Shown here: positions 35,101 through 44,177 of the stretch, one piece after another
How the letters are laid out: the number at the start of each line of letters is the position of its first letter
Position numbering within the stretch: position 1 is the stretch's first letter
NCBI GenBank assembly: GCA_000149265.1
Contig: CH000017.1
Span: 144,860-208,859, forward strand
Length of the DNA stretch: 64,000 nt
Reading direction: 5' to 3'
DNA from: Ciona savignyi
Taxonomy: Eukaryota > Chordata > Ascidiacea > Phlebobranchia > Cionidae
Notes under the pieces: generated by a model
Databases searched by the model: none
Seen by the model: only the letters and a program-made list of their open reading frames with translations
Told to the model about the DNA's origin: nothing
Translations under genes and position numbers: made by a program

Positions 35101-38100
35101 GCAGAATCGCCATTACCACGCGCCGGCTGCTCAACCAGCCACAAAACGCAATTACCGAGGTTTAAAGCGCCACGACCACACCAAGCCTTCGTCGACCAGT
35201 CTGTCATTGGAGTTCCAAATTAACGCGACCTTAGAGCCATAGGCCGCGAGTCGCACACAATTCCGACTATTAATACGTCAATCAGCGTCATCGTCTGATA
35301 GCCACTGTGCTCTGTTGTTCTATAAATGCGCGTTTTTAATTCGAAAGCAATTGCGTTCCTTTAAGCAAGGCGCTTTGTAGTGTTTATTAAGGTCGCAGCC
35401 TGTTGCGTCTTAGTTTAGCACGAAAGGCATTTGATCCTGCAACAGAGGCCTTTAATCTACGCACATAGCCTGTCACTTACTTGTGGCTTAAATAAAGGCG
35501 ACTGTTGGGTCGTGCGAGTGCGTTATGCCAACATCAGACCACTACGTTCATTTATCTATCCGCATAGCTTGGTCGTTGGATCGAAACCAGGCGCTGGCTT
35601 AGTAAGTTGTATCATTAAGCATGTTGTGGTCGCCTTATGAAACCGATGGCTTATTGGCTTGAAAAGCAGCAACATCTTAATCTTAACACGCAATAGTTAC
35701 CCAAGGGTGGGCGCGAGATGATGTGAAGGTTATATGTTTGCCAGCGCCGATGTGTTACTTTCCTTATCCACTTGATGAAACATTATTGTTCAATCCTATT
35801 CCATATGGGTTGTAGCTTTAATCCCACTGGGACCGTAATCTACACGATTTTGTTGGCAATTTTATCGCATTGTTTATACCGCTGTGCACGTGCTGCATGG
35901 TAGATGGTAGACAAAGTACAAGGTCTGAGTCGAGGTTATGGTAAAGAACATAATTGCCCTCGAACCAGTGTAATGAAATGGATTGCTTAATTTCCCTAAT
36001 TTTAGTAGACGGTTTACCTCTTTCCCTCCATTTAGTGTAGCCCCATATAATAACACGACCCAAAAGGCTAACAGAAAGTATAACATGTGTGAAAATATCA
36101 CAATATGACCTACTATTTTTGGCCAACTATCTGCCTATTGAGCCGTGTTATTAACAGACCACGGTGTTGCCAATTTTGAGTAGAATTTCTGACGCCTGCC
36201 CACGCACATTGTACTGTATATGGTGGGGAAACTAAAAGGAGGGAAGGTGGAAAGAAGGGAAACTGCACCTTTAAATGAAATTAGGACATTAGAGTTAGTT
36301 TTAAACATGGGTTAGGGTTAGGGTTAGTTCTGGGGTTGAGATTAGTGTTTAGGGAAGGTTTAAAATTAATTTTTATAGTTTTGGTTTGCAGTTTCCCTCC
36401 TTTCCCTCCTTCCCGCGTTCCCTACTTACAGCGTTGCCCATTTTATTGCATTGTTTATACCGCTGTGGTGATGCATGGTTGATGCCAGATAAAGTACAAG
36501 GTCCGAGTTAAAGTTATGGTAAAAACAAAATTGGCATCGAACCATTGTAATGAAATGGATTGCTTAATTTCCTTAATTTAAGTAGACAGTTTCGCTCTAC
36601 TCTCCTTTTAGTGTTGCCCCATATAATAATAACACGTTCCGAAAACTGACAAAAAGTATAACATCTGTGAAAAAATCATAATATGACCTACTCATTTTGG
36701 CCGACTATCTGCCTATTGTGCCGCTTCTATTAACAGACCACGTTTTTGCCAGTTTTAATTAACATTTCTGACGCCCGCCTACGCACATTGTACGGTATAT
36801 GGTGAGGAAAACTATAAGGAGGGAAAGCGGGAAGGTGGGAAGGAGGAAAACTGCACACTAAAATGAAAATTAGGGTATTAGAGATAATTTTAAACATTAC
36901 CCCAGAGTTAGGGTTAGTTCTGGGATTGAGATTAGTGTTTAGGAAAGGGTTAAAATTAATTTTCATAGTTTCGGTGAGCAGTTTTCCTCCTTCCCGCTTT
37001 CCCTCCCTTTAGCGTTGCCCGTATATGGTCGCCTTCGTTAAACCGTGTGCTGTCAATCAGTGTGATCTCGTACGAATTGGTCACATTGATCGCGACAAAA
37101 GGCACAACCCCGTTCATAACACGGTCGATGTAAACCCGTCGGAAGTTGTCAGAATGGACCACAATGATTGACAATTGTGTGCATTGGGAAACGAGCTTAC
37201 GAAGTAATTTGGATAAAACAAGGAGTAAACTAACTTTAAAAAAAAGCAAAGAGTAAAGTTACTTGAATAAAAACGAAGAGTAAAGAAACTTATATAAAAA
37301 CGAAGAGTAAAGTAACTTAAATAAAAACAAAGACTTAAAGTAACTTGAATGGCAGAATAAAAAACATTAACCATAAACTTTATGTTAAATTACTTTCATT
37401 TATGATAAACATTTTAATCATAACTGGCGTCATAAGAATCTTAAAGAGCCCATAGATTATTTAATAAGATGCCGATCAGAAATTAATTCTTGAATAAGAT
37501 ATTTATAATGCCAATTGTGATTAAATATATTCCATAAATTATAAGTTTATACTTTCTTTTGATAGTTATCTGTTTTTTTGTAATGACATCCAACTTTTTC
37601 GATTTTGTTATTTTCCATTCTAATAACAATACATTCTAATCTTATTATAACAAGATAATTATAATGCCAATTGTGATTAAACATATTCCATAAATTAAAA
37701 GTTTATACTTTCTTTTCATAGTTATCTGTTTTTTGTAATGACATCCAACTTTTTCGATTTTGTCATTTTCCATTCTAATAACAATACATTCTAATCTTAT
37801 TATAACAAGATAATTATAATGCCAATTGTGATTAAATATTTTCCATGAATTAAAAGTTTATACTTGTTTATAGTTATCTTTTCTTTCTGTAATTACATTC
37901 AAATTTTTCGATTTGGTTATTTTCCATTCCAATAACAATACATTCTAATCTTATTATAACAAGATAATTATAATGCCAATTGTGATTAAACACATTCCAT
38001 AAATTATAAGTTTATACTTTCTTTTCATAGTTATCTGTTTATTTTGTAATGACATCCAACTTTTTTAATTTCGTTATTTTCCACTCTACAGGGCGTGGCA

Positions 38101-41100
38101 CCTCCACCTATGATGGTTTTGGCCTCGCATGGGCTATTTCCCGCCACGTGGCGCTAGAGCTCAAATCCGCGTGCCTGTTCGCCACCCACTTCCATGAGAT
38201 GACGTCACTCGCTGACGAGGTGCCCTCCGCCGTCAATTATCACGTGACAGCTCTGACGTCAGCGGACGGGAACGACGGGACTAGTCTAACGATGTTGTAT
38301 CAAGTGCGTCCAGGTAAAGGGATTTCCTGTACAATAATAGGATTCGATCCTCCCATGGTATATCTTCGAGCTTGGAAAAACGGGGAAAACTAAAAAGAGG
38401 GAAAGAGGGAAAGGGGGAAGGCGGGAAACTGCACACTAAAATAAAGATTAGGGTATTAGAGTTATATTTAAAGTGGGGATTGGTGTTAAGGTTAGTTCTG
38501 GGGTTTAGATTAGTGTTTAGGGCAGGGTTGGAATTTCTTTCCATAGTTTTAGCGTGGAGTTTCCCTCCTTTATTTCTTTTAGTGTTGCCCTGGGTAAACG
38601 CAAGCGGCGTTACGACACAGGCATTCGTCAAAATACTACAAATCTATCTACGGTCAAATTTCGTTACTTTGCCACCTCGCTTCTATGCGACTTAAGCTAC
38701 TATACCACTTCTACAGTGCATTATACTGTATCCGTTTTACAAACTCTAGTTACTATGTCATTCTTGTTAGTATGCTATACCTCGGTCCCAACGGGTGGCA
38801 TATTAACGAGATTTGACTGTTTTCGAAAAAACATTGCCACGTCTGTTTATCAGGGGAAAAATTATAGGAGGGGAGGAGGGAAACTCACTAAAATGAAGAT
38901 AATGACATTAGAGTTAGTTTTAAACATGGGTTGGGGTTAGGGTTGGTTCTGGGGTTTAGATTATTGTTTTGGGCAGGGTTTAAATTAATTTTCGTAATTT
39001 TTGTGAGCAGTTTTTCTTCATCCCTCCTTCCATCTTTCCCTCATTTTAGTGTTGCCCCGTTTATCGGTTAAAAATTGCTCGTTGCACATCACACAAAACC
39101 GTGACCGCGCAAGAGTAACAAATTCCAAGTTTATTCTAAAATATTGAAACACTGAACTACGGAAGCTAAATACGCGACTGGTTAAACGTCAAACGATCAG
39201 TGGTCGGACTGAAGTAATTATTAGAAATGACCACATTCATATAGTTTTAAACTCAACGACGTTAATGTGGATAACAGAAAACGTTATTGTGTTCCTGGTG
39301 TTTCTAACTCCACACCGCATGTGTGAGGTGAAATATGTTTTATTAACTTCAAGTTTTTCTGCCTGTGCTCCATGTTTAGTGTGATGCCTATTCTAGTTGT
39401 TCGGGTGCCTATTCTTTAAGTCTAGTTTGGTTGACTGTGCTCTATGTCCATTTTGGTTGCCTGTTTTCTATGTCTAGTTTGACTTTCTGTGCTCTATGTC
39501 TATGCTGGGTGCCTGTGCTCTATTTCTAGTTTGTCTGCCTGTGCTCTTTATCTAGTTTGGCTGCCCGTTTTCTATGTGTAGTTTGACATTTTGTGGTTCA
39601 GTTTGGTTGACTGTTCACTATGTCTAGTTTATTCGAATAGGGCAACGGTTTGGTAATTTTGTTTATTTTATAAGTTCGTTTTTTTATTTCCGTTACTGAA
39701 ATTCTTATGCTACTGTTGAAAAAAAACGCATCGTGCTATATTTGGAAAAAAGAAAAAAGACGGCAAAACCCCGATCAAAACTCTAAAAATAGAACAAAAA
39801 TAGAATGAGCAAAACTCTAAAAATAGAATTCTAAAAATAGAATGAGCAAAACTCTAAAAATAGGCTCAAAACAGCACGAATGGAATTTACTGATAAAGCG
39901 TTGAAGAAGAGTTCGCAACGAAGAGTGATTTAATCACTAAGCTGGTGGCCCCCACATAAGAGCAATCGGGCGGTATACTACCGTGTTGATGACATGCTGT
40001 CCTCGACAAACTAAAAATAAAGATGACCGTGATTTGTTAAGTACATCATGACGAAAGTTTTCACATTGATTACATTACACGGTTTGTGAGACGTGAAGTA
40101 TACGTGCGCTACAACAATGATCTGTTTCGCATTCTAAATCTAAAACACATTTTAAGATTCTAAAAACACATTTTAAGAGTTTTATAAAATTTTATAAAAT
40201 ACACGGTTTTTGATCTTTTTTTGCAATCCAAAACTCATTTTTATAATTAAAATTTATAAACATTTCCATAACACGATTGATTCCATTACACGAATTGTGA
40301 GACGTGAAATATACGTGCGCTTAAGTAATGTTTTTTTTTGCAATCCAAAACACATTTTTAGAGTTTTATAAAATTTTATAAAACACACGGTTTTTAATCT
40401 TTTTTGCATTCCAAAACACATTTTCAGAGTTTTATAAAATTTTATAAAATACACGGTTTTTGATCTTTTTTTGCAATCCAAAACTCATTTTTATAATTAA
40501 AATTTATAAACATTTTCATTACACGATTGATTCCATTACAGATTACACGGATTGTGAGACGTGAAATATACGTGTGCTCACAGTAATTATCATTTTTGCA
40601 TTCCAAAACTCATTTTCAGAGTTTTATGAAAAAAAATTAAAATACACAGTTTGTGATTTTTTTGCAATCCTAAACCCATTTTCAGAGTTCTATATAAAAA
40701 AAATACACGGTTTTTGATATTTTTTTGTAACCTAAAACACATTTCCCCAATTAAAATTTATAACCATTGCTTTCTTTCAGGTTCGTGCGATCGCAGCTTC
40801 GGAATACACGTCGCTGAGTGTGTGGACTTCCCACGTTCGGTTATAAACGCCGCCAAACGCAAAGCGGCAGAGTTGGAGGATTCATACGTCACAGGCAATG
40901 CGGAAGACGGTGACGGGAGTGACAGAAGAAAAGTAAAATTGGTAAAAAAATGTTCTTTTTTGTTATAGAACAGGGTAATCATGTCTTATCTCCGGTACGG
41001 GCCGAATATGTAAAACACGGGCCCCAACGAATATTGAAAAACATGGGTCTCACCGAATAGTTTGGTGGGTTAGTGCGTTGCAGGCGAAGGCTTAGCTCGT

Positions 41101-42598
41101 CGTTTGTGTCCTTGTGCAAGGCATGAACATTTTCTAGCCCCAGTGGATGCCAGTGGAATAATGGGTTCTGCCAAAGTGCAGAAATAGTCAAAGGCTTTAT
41201 AGTTCGTTGGTTGTGTCCTTGTGCTAGGCCGGACATTTGTCTGAGCCCAGTGGATGATAGGTTCTGCAAAATTGCAGGGATATCTAAATCATACACAACC
41301 CAATGTAATAGCTCCTGGAATGCGACGGTGGGCGCGAGGTGATCTGACGATTACCCGTGTTTTAACTCCCCTGGTTTTCCCATTCAGAGGGAATAAACAT
41401 GAATATACCACCACTACTTCTCAAATCGTCCGATTAACCACCCTAACGGCGTTGAATTTACGGGAATGCGCAGATTTTTACTGCTACCTAACCCACTACT
41501 AATTGCACTAGTACTCATGGAAGCGAGAGAGGCTAAACTCGCCCTGTATTTATTCCCTTACCTCCCCTTTTACGCCTTAAAGTATAAACTCAATCGAAAT
41601 TATGTAAATCAATATAATATGTAATATTCACACAAATTGTGCCATTGCCCACGCAACCCGCCTGTTATAACGGATTAACTGACGATTATCCTATTCAATC
41701 CTCGCACATATTTTTGTCGATGCTTCGTTTTTATTTCACAACCGACAATGGCGTCTCATCGAAATATGCCACATCCGTATCAGTAACAACTGTCGTAATT
41801 TTCTATTTATTTGTCTTTAGTTGCCCGGGTTTATTTAACATTTAGTTATCGCTAAGCACTTAGGCCAGGGATGTCTAACAGTTTATTGTAGTGGGTATCA
41901 TTGTCACTTGAAATAATTCAATGGGCCGCAGAAGCTATTAAATTTCAAGAAAAATGGGTAGATAAAGAAACAATTAAAAAGTATTATAGCTATATATAAT
42001 CCTGTAGTCCTGTTGGTCCCATACTATAGCCTACTTTTACAGTGCCCCTAAAAGCTGACTGATACACTTTAATAAGGCAAAGATTCAAAGTTCAAAATAG
42101 TACTTGGAGTAAAAATGACTAGCGGGCCGCACGAAAATCTCAGGCGGGCCGCAGGTTGGACTTCCCTGACTTAGACAAACGCGGTATCATAGCTTGGTTC
42201 TTATCCGTCCAAATGTTAAAACTTGTCAAAATGTCACGGATGTTCATTCGTTGTATTCAGCGGTGTGCCAAAAATCGGCGCCGACGGTGTATAAATAGCT
42301 CCTTTCTATAAATAAGTCGCTGTGAGCGCGAAACGTCATCGAATTCGGCGCTTTACGGCGCAAAACTTTCCATTTACCCATGAATAATGCATCAAGGACG
42401 GTAGACCTCAGTATACTGTATACACAGAGCGGTCAGCGGATCGTCCAGGATTTTCTGCATTCCGTCAAGCGCGAGAAGTGGAACGAGCTTTCGGATTCCG
42501 AAGCCGCCGCGAAGCTTTCCGAACTTAAGCGAAAGGCGACCGACGCCGGAAACGAATACGTGGACGGCATTCTTCGTGGCTTGAAAGCTTCAAACTGA
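20143..42598 (+). CDS. MSH2: DNA mismatch repair protein MSH2, complete, 18 exons
   Basis: MSH2 pairs with MSH6 or MSH3 to recognise mismatches and loops. Exons: 20143-20350, 21112-21269, 21551-21635, 22998-23143, 24165-24301, 24824-25112, 26048-26202, 27147-27207, 27893-28060, 28532-28681, 29613-29725, 30406-30586, 31459-31639, 32361-32509, 34111-34207, 38092-38313, 40781-40941, 42428-42598. Phases match at every join, giving 943 codons plus TGA (human 934). The N-terminal domain has [11 protein letters not shown] and [11 protein letters not shown]. The lever and clamp regions follow. Walker [10 protein letters not shown] (678-686) spans exons 13/14. Walker B LIIVDELG (about 753-760) is cut by intron 15 from [10 protein letters not shown]. 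The ATPase loop motif FATHFHEM is in exon 16. The exon 10 donor (GTGCAA) and the start of the last exon are the least certain limits. An AATAAA at 42780-42785 probably ends the mRNA. Confidence 0.96.
20905..21082 (+). mobile_element. tRNA-derived SINE, 5'-truncated
   Basis: Body and tail only (ACCAGCGGATTAATGGGTTC to ATGAATATCCTGTCC). It ends 29 bases before MSH2 exon 2. Confidence 0.85.
22433..22915. mobile_element. Candidate MITE with ATATGACCA ends
   Basis: Left end TAGTAGACGATGCTAAAATA then TGACCAGC. The right end, in reverse complement, reads TACAGCAGGCACCGCTTTAT then ATGACCACC. The ends are loosely inverted and TATGACC is repeated inside. No clear target duplication was found. It lies in MSH2 intron 3. 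Confidence 0.35.
23383..23814 (-). mobile_element. SINE copy split by a hAT MITE
   Basis: Diverged reverse SINE in two pieces, 23383-23491 and 23668-23814. The break falls in the conserved TTGTATATGA of the body. The intervening 176 bp is the MITE listed separately. Lies in MSH2 intron 4. Confidence 0.75.
23492..23667. mobile_element. hAT-type MITE, 176 bp, nested in a SINE
   Basis: The element begins CAGGGGTGAACAAC and ends GCCTATGCCTG. It is flanked by a perfect 8-bp duplication TTGTATAT (23484-23491 and 23668-23675), which is SINE body sequence. Terminal inverted repeats are short. The insertion post-dates the SINE. Confidence 0.85.
23838..24134 (-). mobile_element. tRNA-derived SINE, full length
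   Basis: Well-preserved reverse copy from the GGATAGGATAGGATATTC tail to the CAACGGCCCGGAC head. It ends 30 bases before MSH2 exon 5. Confidence 0.9.
26220..26468 (-). mobile_element. tRNA-derived SINE, head truncated
   Basis: Reverse copy whose tail begins about 17 bases after the MSH2 exon 7 donor. It ends within the B-box region (GCAACCTTTTTGATG). A further weak reverse remnant follows at about 26528-26612. Confidence 0.85.
27727..27800 (-). mobile_element. SINE fragment with internal deletion
   Basis: Reverse tail AGGATATTCATGCATG joins directly to TGCCTTGCCCAAGGACACAA, so about 150 bp of body is missing. It lies in MSH2 intron 8. Confidence 0.7.
28228..28507 (-). mobile_element. tRNA-derived SINE, diverged
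   Basis: Reverse copy with AGGATATGTATAAG tail, TTTTGCAGTGTGTTGTATAT and GTAGCCTTTCGGCTGAAAGC head. It ends about 25 bases before MSH2 exon 10. Confidence 0.75.
28694..28980 (-). mobile_element. tRNA-derived SINE, near full length
   Basis: Reverse copy whose tail (AATAGGATATTC) begins about 13 bases after the MSH2 exon 10 donor. It runs through CCACTGGGTTCAGGCAATGT to GCTAATCGGTTAGAC. Confidence 0.85.
29170..29222 (-). mobile_element. SINE fragment
   Basis: Short reverse match CGAGTTACCAGAGCTATTAC then AGTGTGTTGTATAT, in MSH2 intron 10. Confidence 0.6.
29431..29505. repeat. Short imperfect tandem repeat
   Basis: AAACAAAACAGCC and ACAGCCATATTCTAAAC units alternate about four times, in MSH2 intron 10. 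Confidence 0.6.
30117..30317 (-). mobile_element. MITE of the GGGGAAAACTAAAA family, reverse copy
   Basis: Starts GCAACACTAAAAAGAGGGAA and ends CTTTTAGTTTTCAC, with the purine-rich/pyrimidine-rich inverted ends and the GTGCAGTTTCCCTCC motif. It is the reverse orientation of the four copies in MSH2 intron 15/16 and lies in intron 11. Confidence 0.7.
30597..30710 (+). mobile_element. tRNA-like SINE, second family, copy B
   Basis: Unit beginning GTCCGAATGGTTACCGCGAC with B-box ATGGGTTCAAACTTG and an A-rich tail. It begins directly after the MSH2 exon 12 donor region. Confidence 0.5.
30934..31226 (+). mobile_element. tRNA-derived SINE, full length
   Basis: Head GTCCGGTCGGTTAGTCTGGG, body AGCCAGCGGATTAATGG, tail ATCCTATCCTATCC. 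Immediately followed by a second, truncated copy, so the two stand in tandem. Confidence 0.88.
31229..31457 (+). mobile_element. tRNA-derived SINE, internally shortened; its tail forms the exon 13 acceptor
   Basis: Begins at the B-box (GAAAGGTTGCAGGTGCGAAA). About 25 bases around GTCCTTGGGCAAGGC are missing. It ends ATGAATATCCTATTCTATCC followed by AG. MSH2 exon 13 starts at 31459, so the SINE tail is the pyrimidine tract of the splice acceptor. Confidence 0.85.
32527..32745. repeat. Tandem repeat, about 62-bp unit, 3.5 copies
   Basis: Units contain TTTCTTGACTTATCTTACTT and TATCGTACTTTACTGTAGG. It starts about 17 bases after the MSH2 exon 14 donor. Each unit has a TACTGTAGG acceptor-like end. 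Confidence 0.8.
33170..33733. mobile_element. hAT-type element, 564 bp, non-autonomous
   Basis: TAGGGCTGCGA at the left and TCGCAGCCCTA at the right form inverted ends. They are flanked by a perfect 8-bp duplication CTTAATAC (33162-33169 and 33734-33741). GGTTAACCGTTAA blocks recur near both ends. The middle (about 33415-33585) holds three to four 45-bp repeats with CAATCAAACAATCGACGTGT. No transposase frame is present. Lies in MSH2 intron 14. Confidence 0.85.
34478..34580 (+). mobile_element. tRNA-like SINE, second family, copy C
   Basis: GGCCGAATGGTTACCGTGAC resembles the start of copy B, with a decayed B-box GGATTTCAAACTTGG 65 bases on. A short fragment of the main SINE (GTTACCGAAGGTATTGCAGT) lies just upstream at about 34350. 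In MSH2 intron 15. Confidence 0.4.
36224..36439 (+). mobile_element. MITE of the GGGGAAAACTAAAA family, duplicated copy 1
   Basis: TGGGGAAACTAAAAGGAGGG at the left, CAGCGTTGCCC at the right, with purine/pyrimidine inverted ends. The middle carries GGGTTAGGGTTAGGGTTAG. The left flank is GTATATGG; the right flank was lost to the duplication boundary. Confidence 0.75.
36730..37200 (-). pseudogene. Unidentified protein-coding remnant, split by a MITE
   Basis: Read on the minus strand, 37200-37021 gives an open, protein-like stretch including [28 protein letters not shown] and [11 protein letters not shown]. The MITE at 36803-37020 interrupts it. Reading resumes in the same frame as [16 protein letters not shown] and stops at TAA 36730-36732. 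The duplicated copy 1 retains the second part ([16 protein letters not shown]) with its own changes. I do not recognise the family. It lies inside MSH2 intron 15 on the opposite strand, with no start codon or clear splice sites. It could be a decayed exon of a nested or captured gene, or chance. Confidence 0.35.
36803..37020 (+). mobile_element. MITE of the GGGGAAAACTAAAA family, copy 2 with perfect target duplication
   Basis: 218 bp flanked by GTATATGG at 36795-36802 and 37021-37028. The 8-bp duplication indicates hAT-type insertion. The left flank reads on into the right flank in the same minus-strand reading frame (see the remnant at 36730-37200). Confidence 0.85.
37240..37362. repeat. Tandem repeat, about 29-bp unit, four copies
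   Basis: Units of AAAAACGAAGAGTAAAGTAA followed by CTTGAATA, in MSH2 intron 15. Confidence 0.75.
37498..38091. repeat. Tandem array, about 155-bp unit, 3.8 copies, ending at MSH2 exon 16
   Basis: Unit starts at 37498, 37654, 37809 and 37963 (ATAATGCCAATTGTGATTAA). Each unit ends in a pyrimidine block like GTTATTTTCCATTCTAATAA. In the last unit this block reads GTTATTTTCCACTCTACAG and is the acceptor of exon 16. Confidence 0.88.
38381..38590 (+). mobile_element. MITE of the GGGGAAAACTAAAA family, copy 3
   Basis: CGGGGAAAACTAAAAAGAGG to TTTTAGTGTTGCCC. The flanking 8-mers TGGAAAAA and TGGGTAAA match at 6 of 8. In MSH2 intron 16, about 70 bases after the donor. Confidence 0.75.
38852..39057 (+). 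mobile_element. MITE of the GGGGAAAACTAAAA family, copy 4
   Basis: AGGGGAAAAATTATAGGAGG to CATTTTAGTGTTGCCC. Flanks TGTTTATC and CGTTTATC match at 7 of 8. In MSH2 intron 16. Confidence 0.78.
39355..39640. repeat. Tandem repeat, about 30-bp unit
   Basis: About nine imperfect units of CTGTGCTCTATGTCTAGTTT followed by GGTTGC, in MSH2 intron 16. Confidence 0.75.
39770..39868. repeat. Short tandem repeat
   Basis: AAAACTCTAAAAATAGAA and TAGAATGAGCAAAACTC units repeated four to five times, in MSH2 intron 16. Confidence 0.7.
40060..40760. repeat. Complex repeat array with an about 242-bp higher-order unit
   Basis: TTTTGCAATCCAAAACTCAT, TTTATAAAATTTTATAAAA and GTGAGACGTGAAATATACGT recur in the same order. 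The blocks at 40200-40322 and 40442-40576 are nearly identical. It fills the end of MSH2 intron 16 and the last block runs to within about 30 bases of exon 17. Confidence 0.75.
41049..41405 (+). mobile_element. tRNA-derived SINE with internal duplication
   Basis: Forward copy in which the GTTGTGTCCTTGTGC segment with its CCCAGTGGAT neighbour occurs twice (about 41100-41170 and 41205-41260). It then continues to GGGAATAAACATGAATAT. In MSH2 intron 17. Confidence 0.75.
41866..42168. mobile_element. hAT-type MITE, 303 bp
   Basis: CAGGGATGTCTAAC at the left pairs with CAGGGAAGTCCAAC (reverse complement of the right end). Flanks ACTTAGGC (41858-41865) and ACTTAGAC (42169-42176) match at 7 of 8. 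GGGCCGC motifs recur inside. In MSH2 intron 17, about 260 bases before the last exon. Confidence 0.85.
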
Positions 42599-42779
42599 AC
42601 CAACATTTTTCAAAATGTTCTTTTTTTCTCGCTTTCTTTCCGAAACTTCAAACATAAAATGACACAAATCTGTAACAACTTTTCGATGCATTTTTACCAG
42701 CATTTTAAGTCACTGCCATTGACATCGTTTTCCATTCTTTTTTAATTTCCGTTCCCTGTGTGCCAAAGGCGGAAAATGC

Positions 42780-42785
42780 AATAAA
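42780..42785 (+). terminator. Candidate MSH2 poly(A) signal
   Basis: AATAAA 182 bases after the MSH2 stop codon, the first such hexamer downstream. Confidence 0.6.
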
Positions 42786-43933
42786 AACTTCAATTTAAAC
42801 GAGACGCACTTGGACTCCCGACCCCATCTGCTCCAGCGCCCGAATTAAAGGGAATTCGATTTCCAAATCGCTTTTGCATCGAACTAGTTTCAATAGGCCT
42901 ATTACATAAGAAGTTCCCGTTCAATAATCCCTTTATTAAGTAGATTTTCATTTTTTTAAGATTTGAATGCGACCAGATGTACATTTTACCACCTTAACAA
43001 ATGAGATTTTTTCCTGTAGAGACAAATCTTAATTGGTAGTTCGTCAAAGTGCGTTTAAATTCAAGTTTGGCGCCGATAAAGCTGTCTCCATTAGTTTACC
43101 TGCCGTAGCACCACATTCTGGACTGAATGAAGACCCATGTTTAATTGATGGTGGGAATTCGTGTATATAACAACCGAACACCGTGTATATTCCACCAAAT
43201 TTCCAAACCGCAATGCGAAAATCCGTAAGTAAACAAAGTTGTAAATGAGAGAAAATGAAATATTCGCACAGTGATTTTCACCAGTCCGCCTATTTTCGTT
43301 TTTATGGTTAGAATTTTCGTAGTTTCAATTTAACTGTAAATGCGATCTTTCGTGAACAAAATAGAAACACTTCTTATACTGAGATCTGAAACTAGAAACT
43401 CTTTTACTTTATTTACCAGTATTCTTTAGACGGGTATTTGTAGTTACACGCCGAATTGTTTCTCTATGTACTCAATACAATTTTCTAGCTTCAGTTTTAA
43501 TTAGTGACTTACAAGAAATTCACATTTGCATGGAAAATGGCACATGTTTGTGGTAAGGTTTAATAAGCACATTTCCGCTTTATCCAACAAATGTTTTTGG
43601 CGACAAATTAATCTAGGAACGGTTCGACCCGTCGGTGTATGTAATCATTGTATACTCTAATATGTGGAGCATGTGTCGTGAAAACACCAATGGTAATCCA
43701 CATGTAGTAGGTCCGTTTCACCTAGTTTATGTTTGATCTGTCATTTGAACGTAAGGGTTCACTTGGCAAGTAAGCAACTGTGGCTGAAAATGTCAGTCTG
43801 TACTCGATAAACACCTTTATTAACCAAACTCTGTCTTATCTTTCTTAACATCTCAGCCTAAGGTGTATCACTTATCACAACTATAAATCTTAAAAATATT
43901 ATGCAAAGCACGTCATTTACAGCGATTGTAATA

Positions 43934-44126
43934 CGGTTGGCCGTAGCAATTTAGTCATACGAGTTGTAGCCATTAATACGTTTTTATTGTCGCTTGTGTC
44001 TTTGTGCAAGGTATTTAGCTGAAGTTGCGATAGATTGTAATAGCTCCTACGAAGTAACTACAGTCCTCTAACCGCTGGTAAGATACTTATTTTACCGGCT
44101 TGGTTTCGTACTCACGGTAGGCTCGC
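43934..44126 (+). mobile_element. SINE remnant, forward, strongly diverged
   Basis: GGTTGGCCGTAGCAATTTAG, GTCGCTTGTGTCTTTGTGCAA and TTGTAATAGCTCCTACGAAG are in family order. Confidence 0.45.
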
Positions 44127-44177
44127 CACTATCCTATCTTTTAACTATTATTTCAAGCAAGTTCGGCTTTAGAATTG

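Larger units (their letters stand above)
35865..37020. repeat. Tandem duplication of about 577 bp containing a MITE in each copy
   Basis: Copy 1 is about 35865-36439 and copy 2 about 36442-37020. Both start TTTTAT(C/T)GCATTGTTTATACC, pass through GTAATGAAATGGATTGCTTA, and end at a MITE terminus GCGTTGCCC. Divergence is roughly 10-15% by eye. In MSH2 intron 15. Confidence 0.8.

Noticed and set aside
37498-38091. Regular direct repeats reminiscent of a CRISPR array (also 59393-59606, 63131-63430)
   Set aside because: The units are contiguous without distinct spacers, in introns of an animal gene. These are mini- or satellite repeats.
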